Source of the DNA: an uncultured Veillonella sp.
GTDB taxonomy: Bacteria; Bacillota; Negativicutes; Veillonellales; Veillonellaceae
Assembly (NCBI GenBank): GCA_915066865.1
Contig: CAJZEE010000028.1
Span: 1 to 21,788, forward strand
Length of the DNA stretch: 21,788 nt
Direction of reading: 5' to 3'
Each line of letters starts with the position of its first letter. Positions within the stretch are counted from its first letter, which is position 1. Below are positions 6,641 to 14,755 of this stretch, piece after piece. Both the position numbers and the translations under genes were made by a program. The notes beneath the pieces were generated by a model. It saw only the letters and a list, made by a program, of their open reading frames with translations, was not told the origin of the DNA and did no database searches.

Positions 6641-7693
6641 ATGACTCGCATCCATATTAATGCATCTACACCGTATGATGTTGTCATCGAGGAAGGCGCT
6701 TTACAACGCATCACCGATTATATTAAACCATTAAAACCAAATTGCCGTGTTATCATCGTCAGCGATAGCAACGTGACGCCTCACTATTTGGACTCTGTGA
6801 AAGCTAATATGGAACATGCGGGTTATGCTGTTTGTGATTATGTTTTCCCTGCTGGTGAAAGCTCCAAAAATGCTCATCAACTCATCGATTTAGTAGAATA
6901 CATGGCGGCCCAATCATTGACTCGCAAAGACTTGCTCATCGCCCTTGGCGGCGGTGTTGTAGGCGATATGGCAGGATTTGCGGCAGCGACCTATTTACGT
7001 GGTATCGACTATGTTCAAGTTCCTACATCCCTATTAGCCGCAGTAGACTCCTCTGTAGGTGGTAAAACAGCGGTCAATCTCGAAGCCGGCAAAAACCTAT
7101 GGGGCGCTTTCAAACAACCTATCCTTGTCCTCTGTGATCCAGCTACACTCAATACATTACCTGAAATGGAATGGATTAATGGGTGCGGTGAAATTATCAA
7201 ATACGGTTTCCTCGACGTACCGGGTTTACTCACTCAACTCGAGAACAGACCACTAATTAAACATCGCAGTAGTGTAAGTGGCGTTATTGCCCGCTGCGTA
7301 CAAGCAAAAGCGGATATCGTGGAACAAGACGAACGCGAGTCTGGCGTACGTGCTCTCCTAAACCTGGGTCATACCTTTGGTCACGGTATTGAAAAAGCGA
7401 GCCACTTTGAAGTGCATCATGGCTATGCCGTTGCCATTGGCATGGTCCTCATGGCACAAGGTGCTGTCAAACATGGAGAATTAGATACGGAGGCTTTAGA
7501 GAAATTAAAGGCCCTCATCAAAGCACACGATTTGCCAACCACAACAACGATAAGCAAAAAAGAGATTCTAGCTGCCGCTAAGCACGACAAAAAAAGCGAA
7601 GGAGCAACCATTAAAATCGTAGTACCTACTAGCTATGGTCACAGCGAACTCAAGGTAATAACGCACGAGGAACTTGCTACCTATTTAGATTAA
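6641..7693 (+). CDS. aroB: 3-dehydroquinate synthase
   Basis: AroB converts DAHP to 3-dehydroquinate, the second step of the shikimate pathway, using NAD+ and a divalent metal. The 350-aa length is normal. The NAD-binding GGGVVGDMAGF is at 103-113, and the VPTSLLAAVDSSVGGKT core with K142 at 127-143. Metal ligands are E184 (GCGEIIKYG), H244 (NLGHTFGH) and H260 (HHGYAVAIG). The more usual HGEAV is HGYAV here, a minor change. AAAGGA lies before ATG 6641. aroA follows after 10 nt, so the two are translationally close. A perfect hairpin lies between aroF and this gene and could lower its expression relative to aroF. Confidence 0.95.
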   Translation: MTRIHINASTPYDVVIEEGALQRITDYIKPLKPNCRVIIVSDSNVTPHYLDSVKANMEHAGYAVCDYVFPAGESSKNAHQLIDLVEYMAAQSLTRKDLLIALGGGVVGDMAGFAAATYLRGIDYVQVPTSLLAAVDSSVGGKTAVNLEAGKNLWGAFKQPILVLCDPATLNTLPEMEWINGCGEIIKYGFLDVPGLLTQLENRPLIKHRSSVSGVIARCVQAKADIVEQDERESGVRALLNLGHTFGHGIEKASHFEVHHGYAVAIGMVLMAQGAVKHGELDTEALEKLKALIKAHDLPTTTTISKKEILAAAKHDKKSEGATIKIVVPTSYGHSELKVITHEELATYLD

Positions 7694-7703
7694 GGAGATT
7701 TAT

Positions 7704-8972
7704 ATGCATTCTGTAACGAACGCCATCCCTACAGGGACTATCGCGTCCATCCCTGCAAAAGCTCATGCACACCGTGCGCTGATTTGCGCAGCTCTCGCAA
7801 ACTCGTCATCTACCATACTACTGAGCCGCACCTCTAAAGACATCAATGCAACTATGGACTCCTTACGAGGCTTAGGAGCACATGTTGTGTATGAAAATAA
7901 AGTTGTCACTGTTACACCTGGTCCTGTACCTACAAAGGGCAATGTAGTACCGCACGAATCAGGGACTACATTGCGCCTCTTATTGCCTGTGGCGGCCTCC
8001 ATTTGTAATGTGGTAGCTGTGGATGCGAAAGGGCGTTTACCAGATCGTCCTTTAGAGCCCATGCTCGGTGAAATAAAAGCTCACGGCGTAACATTCTCCC
8101 AAGATAAACCACCATTCACCATGACAGGTCGTCTCCAAGGTGGAGAGTTCTGTATGGTTGGCGATGTGAGTAGCCAGTTTTTCTCTGGATTATTGTTAGC
8201 AGCTCCACAATGTGAAGGCGCTACAATTATATCTACGACACCACTTCAATCTAGCGACTATGTCACATTGACAACTACAACGATGGCAGACTTCGGCGTA
8301 ACAGTCGACCATATACCTGCCGCTGACACAGTCCAAGAATCCTTTACGGTAGCGGCTAATGCTACTTTCAAAGGACAGAACGATTACCAAATCGAAGGGG
8401 ATTGGTCTAATACAGCGATTTGGATGGTTGCTGCCGCTATGACAGGCCAAGCTATTACCATTACGGGTATGAACAAGAATTCTGTACAAGCTGACCGCCG
8501 CATCATGCAGGTCATCGAATCCGCAGGGTGCACTATTACATGGGATGGCATGAATATCACTGTATCAGGTCGCGCTAGTAAGCCAATCCATGCCGACCTC
8601 GAGCAAATGCCCGATATGTTGCCAGTTATGGCAGCCCTCGCTTGCTCTATCCAAGGTGAAAGCTCCTTTGTTAATGGTGCTCGCCTACGGTTAAAAGAAT
8701 CAGATCGCCTCGAAGCCGTTGCTAATCTCGTCAGAGATTTAGGAGGCACGGTTCGCGAAGATGGTGATGACCTATATATCATCGGTAGTGGTATACTAAA
8801 AGGAGGACAAGGTGATTGTGTTAACGACCATCGCCTCGTTATGGCAGGCACATTGATGGCTCTCATTAGTGAAACCCCTGTCATCTTACAAGATAGCGAA
8901 GCTATTACAAAATCCTATCCTGACTTTTTCGAGGACTGGAACATGCTAGGTGGCAATGCACAGCAAGTATAG
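7704..8972 (+). CDS. aroA: 3-phosphoshikimate 1-carboxyvinyltransferase (EPSP synthase)
   Basis: AroA joins shikimate 3-phosphate and phosphoenolpyruvate to give EPSP. The 422-aa protein spans both inverse alpha/beta domains. The N-terminal substrate loop is IPAKAHAHRAL with K19 and R24. The PEP loop is HESGTTLR at 84-91 in place of the enteric GNAGTAMR, a form I associate with clostridia-type enzymes and which may alter glyphosate sensitivity. D304 in MPDMLP is the likely catalytic Asp. RLKESDR at 329-335 includes E332, and DHRLVMA at 375-381 is the C-terminal signature. AAGGAG precedes ATG 7704, 10 nt after aroB. A 74-nt gap with a TAGGAG site leads to aroC. Confidence 0.94.
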   Translation: MHSVTNAIPTGTIASIPAKAHAHRALICAALANSSSTILLSRTSKDINATMDSLRGLGAHVVYENKVVTVTPGPVPTKGNVVPHESGTTLRLLLPVAASICNVVAVDAKGRLPDRPLEPMLGEIKAHGVTFSQDKPPFTMTGRLQGGEFCMVGDVSSQFFSGLLLAAPQCEGATIISTTPLQSSDYVTLTTTTMADFGVTVDHIPAADTVQESFTVAANATFKGQNDYQIEGDWSNTAIWMVAAAMTGQAITITGMNKNSVQADRRIMQVIESAGCTITWDGMNITVSGRASKPIHADLEQMPDMLPVMAALACSIQGESSFVNGARLRLKESDRLEAVANLVRDLGGTVREDGDDLYIIGSGILKGGQGDCVNDHRLVMAGTLMALISETPVILQDSEAITKSYPDFFEDWNMLGGNAQQV

Positions 8973-9046
8973 CGTCCTAGTCACAGCTAATGCGTTTCAA
9001 TAGATAAGAATACTAGTCATACATACTATAAGTAGGAGTTAATATA

Positions 9047-10141
9047 ATGGCATCTAATTTCGGTAAAACTATACAAGTAGCTACCTTTGGCGCGTCTCAT
9101 GGGTACGCCATCGGTGGTATCGTGGAAGGCCTCCCTTGTGGACATACCATCGACATCGACGAGCTACAAGCCTTCTTAAAGCGCCGTGCGCCAGGTCAAA
9201 ACCAATTACAAACGCAACGTAAAGAAGCCGATATACCTGAATTCTTATCAGGTATGGTAGATGGCATGCTCAGTGGATCTCCATTAGCTTTTATGATTCG
9301 CAATACATCGCAGCACTCCGGTGATTACAATAACTTGCGCGACATTCCTCGCCCATCTCATGCGGACTTTACGGCTCGCATGCGCTATGGTGACAAGGTA
9401 GATATGCGAGGTGGCGGCCACTTCTCGGCACGTCTTACAGCACCTCTTTGCGTAGCTGGTGGCATTGCACTACAGTTATTGCGTGAAAAAGGTATCGAAA
9501 TTCACGGCCATTTAAAACAAGTTGGTACAATCCAAGATACTCCTATCGATATGGTTCATCCAGATATGAAAGCACTTGCCAAAATAGCTACCGAAACTAT
9601 CGCTATGGTCGATGCAGACAAGCGCTCTGAAGTAGAAAACTTGGTCATGAAACTAAAAAAAGACGGCGACTCTACCGGTGGTATCGTAGAGGTTATCGCT
9701 ACAGGATTGCCAGTTGGTTTAGGCAATCCAAACTTTGATGGCATCGAGAACCGATTAGCTCGCGTGATCTTTGGCGTACCTGCCATCAAAGGCGTGTCCT
9801 TTGGGGGTGGCTTCGACATGTGTTCTCGCCTTGGATCAGAAGTGAACGATGCTTTCACCATGGACGGCGATATAATCACAACAACTACCAATAATAGCGG
9901 TGGCATTCAAGGCGGTATCACCAACGGCTTGCCCCTCATTATGCAAGTGGGCATCAAGCCTACTCCATCCATTTATAAGGAACAATATTCTGTGTCTCTT
10001 TCACAAAAAGAGGACACGTTGCTCACCATTAAAGGTCGTCACGACCCATGTGTAGCGCTTCGTGCTGTACCTGTTATCGAAGCCGTTACGGCCCTTGTCA
10101 TTCTTGATTTCTTAGGAGATATTGACCATGAACTTAGATGA
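9047..10141 (+). CDS. aroC: Chorismate synthase
   Basis: AroC eliminates phosphate from EPSP to form chorismate, the branch-point compound, using reduced FMN. The 364-aa protein has the family signatures in order: GASHG with H18, RRAPGQ at 46-51, RPSHADFTARMRYG at 102-115, GGGHFSARLTAP at 122-133, NNSGGIQGGITNGLP, and the C-terminal GRHDPC motif. No flavin-reductase domain is fused, so it depends on reduced flavin from elsewhere unless it is bifunctional, which cannot be told here. Its last 14 nt overlap pheA, which implies translational coupling of chorismate formation to its conversion to prephenate. Confidence 0.95.
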   Translation: MASNFGKTIQVATFGASHGYAIGGIVEGLPCGHTIDIDELQAFLKRRAPGQNQLQTQRKEADIPEFLSGMVDGMLSGSPLAFMIRNTSQHSGDYNNLRDIPRPSHADFTARMRYGDKVDMRGGGHFSARLTAPLCVAGGIALQLLREKGIEIHGHLKQVGTIQDTPIDMVHPDMKALAKIATETIAMVDADKRSEVENLVMKLKKDGDSTGGIVEVIATGLPVGLGNPNFDGIENRLARVIFGVPAIKGVSFGGGFDMCSRLGSEVNDAFTMDGDIITTTTNNSGGIQGGITNGLPLIMQVGIKPTPSIYKEQYSVSLSQKEDTLLTIKGRHDPCVALRAVPVIEAVTALVILDFLGDIDHELR

Positions 10142-11267
10142 AGTACGCGTTAAGATTAACGATATAAACGACCAAATGCTAGCCCTCTTCAAAGAGCGCA
10201 TGGAACTCTCTAAGGACGTAGCGGCTGCAAAAAAAGAAATGAATAAGGCTATTTACGATGCCAAACGAGAGCGCGACATCCTCGACAAGGTAACAAAAGA
10301 TGCAGGTCCAGACCTCGATCTATATGCACGCCGCTTTTTTGAAGCATTATTTAGCTTGAGTCGTACCTACCAATCTGAGCAACTATTCCAAGACAATGAA
10401 TTCACTTTAAAAATGAAAAAAGCCATTGACCAATCCCCTACTTTGCCACCTCAACGGGGCAGTGTAGCTTGCGCCGGCGTATTCGGCAGCAATGCTCAAA
10501 TGGCGTGTGATAAATTATTACCCCTCAGCCAAATCCATTATGTAACGGGTTTCCGTGCCGTATTCGATGCCGTAGAGTCAGGCGAATGTCAATTCGGTGT
10601 ATTGCCTATTGAAAACAGCTCCAATGGTTCTGTAAAAGAAGTATATGACCTCTTAGAAGAGCGCAAATGCTATATCGTTCGCGGCACGCGCCTTTGGATT
10701 TCTCATGACTTGCTCGTAAAAAAAGGCACTAAACTAGAAGATATCCATACCATAATTTCCCACCCTCAAGCGTTGGGCCAATGCAGTCACTTCCTAGATA
10801 AGTTAGAAGGCGTAGAATTACGCTCCTATGACAACACGGCTCGAGCTGCACAGCTCGTAGCGGCTAGTGATGACCCAGGTGTGGCAGCTATCGCAGCACC
10901 TCAATGTGCAGACCTATATAATTTGTCTCCATTGCTAAGAAACATCCAAAATAGCGACAACAACTATACGCGCTTTATCTGTATTAGTAAGGACTTCCAC
11001 GTATACCCAGGAGCCAATAAAATCTCTGTTGTAACCACTGCAAGTCATGCACCTGGTGGCCTTGGTACATTGCTCACCAAATTTGCTAACATCGGTGTAA
11101 ACCTTACAAAACTTGAGTCCCGCCCTATCGTAGGACATAACTTTGAATTCTTGTTCTACCTTGATTTGGAAGCATCCTTAGCAGATCCAAAAGTACTCTC
11201 CGTGTTGGCAGAACTCCACGCATCGCAAGATAAATTCCGCTTGCTCGGTAATTATCCTGAAAATTAA
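10128..11267 (+). CDS. pheA: Bifunctional chorismate mutase / prephenate dehydratase (P-protein)
   Basis: PheA rearranges chorismate to prephenate and then forms phenylpyruvate, the phenylalanine precursor. ATG 10128 is preferred over TTG 10122 because AGGAG at 10114-10118 is 9 nt from the ATG; this gives 379 aa. Residues 1-85 are an AroQ-type helical chorismate mutase. Residues about 113-290 are the dehydratase, with IENSSNGSV at 161-169, SHPQALGQC at 211-219 and the catalytic TRF at 281-283. Residues 298-375 are an ACT domain with ESRP at 330-333, the usual site of feedback by Phe. The start overlaps aroC by 14 nt. No tyrA is in the window, so the tyrosine branch must lie elsewhere. Confidence 0.94.
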   Translation: MNLDEVRVKINDINDQMLALFKERMELSKDVAAAKKEMNKAIYDAKRERDILDKVTKDAGPDLDLYARRFFEALFSLSRTYQSEQLFQDNEFTLKMKKAIDQSPTLPPQRGSVACAGVFGSNAQMACDKLLPLSQIHYVTGFRAVFDAVESGECQFGVLPIENSSNGSVKEVYDLLEERKCYIVRGTRLWISHDLLVKKGTKLEDIHTIISHPQALGQCSHFLDKLEGVELRSYDNTARAAQLVAASDDPGVAAIAAPQCADLYNLSPLLRNIQNSDNNYTRFICISKDFHVYPGANKISVVTTASHAPGGLGTLLTKFANIGVNLTKLESRPIVGHNFEFLFYLDLEASLADPKVLSVLAELHASQDKFRLLGNYPEN

Positions 11268-11333
11268 TATTTTCCTCTATAGTAGTGCTTATTAATGGCA
11301 TATATAGTACAATGGATATAGTTTTAAAACTCC

Positions 11334-11367
11334 AATGGCTAATAGGTGACAGCCTATTAGCCATTTT
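11334..11367 (+). terminator. Intercistronic hairpin between pheA and aroE-aroK
   Basis: AATGGCTAATAGG at 11334-11346 pairs exactly with 11353-11365 around a 6-nt loop, followed by a weak T-tract (TTTTGTGT). The aroE-aroK Shine-Dalgarno follows 17 nt later. It may be a leaky terminator or RNA-stabilising structure in the 124-nt gap. I see no clear second promoter. Confidence 0.55.
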
Positions 11368-11391
11368 GTGTATATTGACCTAGGAGGTCCT

Positions 11392-12627
11392 ATGAAATTT
11401 GGTTTACTTGGCCGTACGTTGGGCCATAGCTTTTCCCCACGCATCCACAATGCTTTGGGAAATACTAATTATGAATTATTTGAACGAGAACCGAGCCAAC
11501 TGCAAGAGTTCTTCGCAAATCCAGAATTACAAGGTATTAATATTACCTTTCCTTACAAGGTTAATGCCCTTGAGGCTTGCGATGTAGTTGACCCTCGCGC
11601 GGAACGCATTGGCTGTGTAAACACTATGGTCCGTAAAGACGGCAAATGGCATGGTTACAATACAGACTACGATGGATTTGTATTCACCCTAAAACACGCT
11701 GGTATCGATGTATCTGATAAGGAGTGCATCATCCTTGGCGATGGCGCATCTTCTGCTACCGTTCACGTGGCTCTTGAAGATCTAGGTGCTAAGAGCATCA
11801 CGCATCTATCCCGTAAAACAGCTCCGCTCTATACCGATGCACCTAATTACTACGAAACAGCACAGATTATCATTAACTGCACGCCTATCGGGATGTATCC
11901 GCATAATCCGGCTAGCCTGATAGATATTATGCAATTTTCCAAATTAGAAGGCGTTGTAGATCTCATCTACAATCCGCGCCGTACCGTTTTGCTTTTACAA
12001 GCAGAAATGATGGATATTCCTCATTGTGATGGTCTACCTTTCCTCGTGGCACAAGGCGTTGAGGCAGCTAATCATTTCCAAGGTGAAAGCTTTGGCACCA
12101 AGGAAATCGAGCAAATTTTGCGAGATATGCGCCGTGAAAAGGAAAATATCATCCTCATCGGCATGCCTGGTGTTGGGAAAACAACTGTAGGCAAGGCAAT
12201 CGGCAAAGAGATGGGCCGTACTTGTATTGATGTCGATCAAGAGTTAGCAAAAGAAATCGGTGATATATCCACATATATTACGGAGCAAGGGGAAGCAGCA
12301 TTCCGTGAAAAAGAAGCAGAAATGATTGCAAAATTAGGCACAGAAACTGGCCTTGTCATCTCCACTGGTGGCGGCTGTGTAACAGTACCTAAAAACTATG
12401 TACATCTACGTCAAAATGGTCGTATTTACCAATTAACGCAGCCTGTAGAAAAGCTATCTACGTCAGGTCGTGTTCTCTCTAGTGGCGGTATAGAGCGCTT
12501 ACGTGAACTCGAAGAAACTCGCACTCCAATGTATGAAAGCTTTGCACAATGCATCGTAGAACATAATCGTAATGCACCGGAAACAGTAGCGGCTATACTA
12601 GAAGACTTCGAAGCAAACTTATTGTAA
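11392..12627 (+). CDS. aroE/aroK: Fused shikimate dehydrogenase - shikimate kinase
   Basis: One chain appears to carry two consecutive steps: NADPH reduction of 3-dehydroshikimate and ATP phosphorylation of shikimate. ATG 11392 is chosen because AGGAGGT lies 4-5 nt upstream; the GTG at 11368 would place that site inside the gene. The protein is 411 aa. Residues 1-245 are AroE: GHSFSPRIHN at 11-20, K56 in ITFPYK, D92 in NTDYDG, and a Rossmann loop GDGASS near 117. Residues 252-411 are AroK: P-loop GMPGVGKTT at 257-265, D280 in DVDQE, R305, STGGG at 324-328, and R377 in the lid region. It is the last operon gene. With aroD (13910-14704) it completes the pathway. Confidence 0.93.
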   Translation: MKFGLLGRTLGHSFSPRIHNALGNTNYELFEREPSQLQEFFANPELQGINITFPYKVNALEACDVVDPRAERIGCVNTMVRKDGKWHGYNTDYDGFVFTLKHAGIDVSDKECIILGDGASSATVHVALEDLGAKSITHLSRKTAPLYTDAPNYYETAQIIINCTPIGMYPHNPASLIDIMQFSKLEGVVDLIYNPRRTVLLLQAEMMDIPHCDGLPFLVAQGVEAANHFQGESFGTKEIEQILRDMRREKENIILIGMPGVGKTTVGKAIGKEMGRTCIDVDQELAKEIGDISTYITEQGEAAFREKEAEMIAKLGTETGLVISTGGGCVTVPKNYVHLRQNGRIYQLTQPVEKLSTSGRVLSSGGIERLRELEETRTPMYESFAQCIVEHNRNAPETVAAILEDFEANLL

Positions 12628-12764
12628 GAGTTTATATAACGGTATTTATAAGATTGTTTCCTCTATATAAGTAAGGACTTCTACATTTTTAGAAGTGAGA
12701 GCATTTACATCTGTATTTTTAGATAAAACTAAAACTCATATCATGACATACATGATATAAACTG
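12628..12764. repeat. Intergenic repeats after aroE-aroK
   Basis: Between the aroE-aroK stop and its terminator lie two imperfect copies of a 14-mer, TCTACATTTTTAGA at 12680-12693 and TCTGTATTTTTAGA at 12710-12723, with a period of 30. Each sits in a small inverted repeat. A third inverted repeat, ATATCATG at 12738-12745 with CATGATAT at 12751-12758, follows. I see no coding region here. Confidence 0.45.
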
Positions 12765-12803
12765 AAAAGCAGTAGCTATCCTCAGGGTAACTACTGCTTT
12801 TTT
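12765..12803 (+). terminator. aro operon terminator
   Basis: AAAAGCAGTAG at 12765-12775 pairs with CTACTGCTTTT at 12791-12801, with further internal pairing, and ends in a run of T. It lies 137 nt after the aroE-aroK stop and closes the operon. Confidence 0.85.
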
Positions 12804-12826
12804 AGGTCTCCTATGTATTATATATA

Positions 12827-12868
12827 TTGGTAGAAAACTACATTTGCAATTACAATGTAATTACAAAT
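12827..12868 (+). promoter_or_regulatory. Promoter and palindromic operator of the toxin-antitoxin pair
   Basis: TTGGTA at 12827-12832 and TACAAT at 12851-12856 are 18 nt apart. The -10 lies inside a near-perfect palindrome, ATTTGCAATTAC (12842-12853) and GTAATTACAAAT (12857-12868), with a 3-nt centre and one mismatch. This is the arrangement expected for autorepression by a ribbon-helix-helix antitoxin. The regulation is inferred. Confidence 0.5.
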
Positions 12869-12961
12869 AGGATTGAGTAACTTAAATACTTTTTAACATA
12901 AAATCAACAATATAACCAAGATGTTTCAGTCATAAGCCAAAAGAATACTAGGAGAGATACT

Positions 12962-13567
12962 ATGAAAACCGTAAACCTACAAGTCCGTATCAACGAAGAT
13001 CTAAAACAAGAAGTATCTAGCATATTAAAAGCACAAGGTCTATCATACACCTCTATGCTAGATGCACTATTCCGCCAAATCATCAAAGAGCGTCGCATTC
13101 CGTTTGCCATTGCGTTACCAACGGCACCTATCGATGAAACACCTACACCAAGCACACTCAACAACGGCACCTATGAACAACCACAAACTACATTAAAAGC
13201 CTCAGATTATATAGGTGCATATGGTACACCAAGAGAAGAAAATCAAGAAATATCCTTCGATACAATCGATAAGACAGGAGTTCTTAACATCCGTATCAAT
13301 CCTAAAGTTAAGACACTAACAACAGCTATTCTAAAAGAAATGGGATTAACCATGTCACAAACAGTTACACTTGTATCTAAACAAATACAATTTAATAAGG
13401 ATATTCCACCTACTATCCTCCGTCCAGAATGGATTGATGCTATTAATAATGATTTCTGGACTGAAGAAGATTTAACTACAAGAATACAATTAGGGCTAAA
13501 TCAAGCAGAAAAAGAAATTGGTGAACCTGCGGAAAAAATTTTTAATGAGCTCCTTGAAGATTTATAA
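12962..13567 (+). CDS. RelB/DinJ-type antitoxin with two ribbon-helix-helix halves
   Basis: The 201-aa protein would neutralise the adjacent toxin and bind DNA. Residues 3-50 look like a RelB/DinJ unit, with a VNLQVRI strand followed by two helices and ending KERRIPFAI. Residues 106-152 repeat that pattern with VLNIRIN, LKEMGLTMSQTVTLVSKQI and DIPPTI. A 55-residue polar linker rich in Pro and Thr joins them. The tail 155-201 is acidic and helical and is the likely toxin-binding part. Ordinary RelB/DinJ antitoxins are about 80-100 aa with one such unit, so this looks like an internal duplication that may fold as a single-chain dimer. AGGAGAG precedes ATG 12962. The toxin gene begins 15 nt after the stop. 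Confidence 0.75.
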   Translation: MKTVNLQVRINEDLKQEVSSILKAQGLSYTSMLDALFRQIIKERRIPFAIALPTAPIDETPTPSTLNNGTYEQPQTTLKASDYIGAYGTPREENQEISFDTIDKTGVLNIRINPKVKTLTTAILKEMGLTMSQTVTLVSKQIQFNKDIPPTILRPEWIDAINNDFWTEEDLTTRIQLGLNQAEKEIGEPAEKIFNELLEDL

Positions 13568-13582
13568 ATTTGGAGAGCTGAA

Positions 13583-13885
13583 ATGAAGTATACAGTAATT
13601 ATGACGCCTACAGCTAAGTCTGATATAGTAAATCTCAAAAGTTCACTAGAACAACAGATTATAGATTCTTCCTTTATTAGAAAAGAATTAAAGTTGATTT
13701 ATCAAAAAATTTCTTCATTAGCTATCTTTCCTGAACGTTATCCTATTGTAAATAGTAATACCAATTACAGAAAATTATCATACAAAAAATATCTTATTTT
13801 ATATAAAGTCATTAATAATAACATATATATTTTTTATATCCGCCCTTCAAAAATGAATATACTACAAGAAATACAAAACATATAA
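13583..13885 (+). CDS. RelE/ParE-family toxin
   Basis: The 100-aa basic protein has the RelE/ParE fold pattern: an opening strand YTVIMTPTAKSDI, two helices, the PERYPIVN segment near 49-56, YRKLSYKKYLILYKV at 62-76, and a final strand NIYIFYIRP. Members either cleave mRNA on the ribosome or poison gyrase; the sequence does not decide which. A Shine-Dalgarno GGAG precedes ATG 13583, and the gene follows the antitoxin by 15 nt. It is clearly more AT-rich than the aro genes, which suggests acquisition by transfer. It ends at a bidirectional terminator shared with aroD. Confidence 0.78.
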   Translation: MKYTVIMTPTAKSDIVNLKSSLEQQIIDSSFIRKELKLIYQKISSLAIFPERYPIVNSNTNYRKLSYKKYLILYKVINNNIYIFYIRPSKMNILQEIQNI

Positions 13886-13911
13886 AAAAGTCGGCTCTCG
13901 CCGACTTTTTT
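13884..13911. terminator. Bidirectional terminator between toxin and aroD
   Basis: AAAAAAGTCGGC and GCCGACTTTTTT form a 12-bp perfect stem around a TCTC loop. It has A and T runs on both sides, so it works on both strands. It overlaps the last bases of the toxin and the aroD stop codon. Confidence 0.93.
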
Positions 13912-14704
13912 AATGCACTTTTACGCGTTTATGTTGTTGTTCGTCAAATACACCATCTACATCGATGGTATCTAGAATTCGTTTTAAAGCATGTACATCG
14001 ATTTGCCCTGGTGCCGATGCTTTACCAGCAGAGGCAAAGGTCATGGCATTTCCAAATAGAGCACCTACAGTGCGTGTAACAGCACCTAGTTCTCCCATTG
14101 CCATCGTAATAATTGGATCCGAAGGATACAAAGCTTTCACTTCAGCCGTTGCTTCAAGTAGCGTCAATACATCACCAGTTGTGTGAGGCATAACGGCAAT
14201 CTTTGGCACATCGGCCAAGAACTCTTTCATTTGAATGAGTCGATTTACAATGACTTCACGGCTCGGCGTACAATGGAAATCATGGTTGCTCATGATAATA
14301 GTGATTCCATGAACCTTAGCAAACTCTATCGTTTTAAGCATTCTATCTTGATCAAAAAACAGCTCAATATCGATAGCATCCACCAATCCTGTAGGAATCA
14401 AGCGCTCCAGCATTGTAAAATAATCTTGTGTAGAAATCGTTCTTTCCCCACCTTCACCTTTTGTGCGCCATGTAAAGAGCAACCCACGACCTTTCAGTTG
14501 TGGCTTGATGAGCATTAATAATTCAATAATAGCGTCAATGGAGTGGGCCCGCTCGAAATAGTCAATGCGTAGCTCCACTACATGACACGGTGTATTACAT
14601 GCTACCGCGGTGGCATCTAGAATCTCTTTCATTGTTGTGCCCACAATAGGCACGCATATTTTTGTACCCTTTTCTCCGAGTACAGTATGTCCGATACGGA
14701 CCAT
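13910..14704 (-). CDS. aroD: 3-dehydroquinate dehydratase, type I
   Basis: AroD dehydrates 3-dehydroquinate to 3-dehydroshikimate through a Schiff base. It fills the step between AroB and AroE that the operon lacks. The start is ATG at 14704 with AAAGGAG just upstream; the frame runs on to 14725, but those codons overlap the ribosome-binding site. The protein is 264 aa. The type I residues are present: E45 in VELRID, R80 in FTWRTKGEGG, catalytic H141 in SNHDF, Schiff-base K168 in PKIAVMP, and the closing SAPGQ loop. It is convergent with the aro operon, separated from it by the toxin-antitoxin pair, and has its own promoter. It therefore appears to escape the aro attenuator. Confidence 0.94.
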   Translation of the reverse strand: MVRIGHTVLGEKGTKICVPIVGTTMKEILDATAVACNTPCHVVELRIDYFERAHSIDAIIELLMLIKPQLKGRGLLFTWRTKGEGGERTISTQDYFTMLERLIPTGLVDAIDIELFFDQDRMLKTIEFAKVHGITIIMSNHDFHCTPSREVIVNRLIQMKEFLADVPKIAVMPHTTGDVLTLLEATAEVKALYPSDPIITMAMGELGAVTRTVGALFGNAMTFASAGKASAPGQIDVHALKRILDTIDVDGVFDEQQHKRVKVH

Positions 14705-14755
14705 AATAACTCCTTTCTGTCCCACGCGGTGAGACTAGTGACTTACCTTAAACTA

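Noticed and set aside
8384..8884. A 166-codon open frame antisense to aroA
   Set aside because: aroA has all EPSP synthase motifs here; the antisense frame is low-complexity Ser/Arg/Pro and unsupported.
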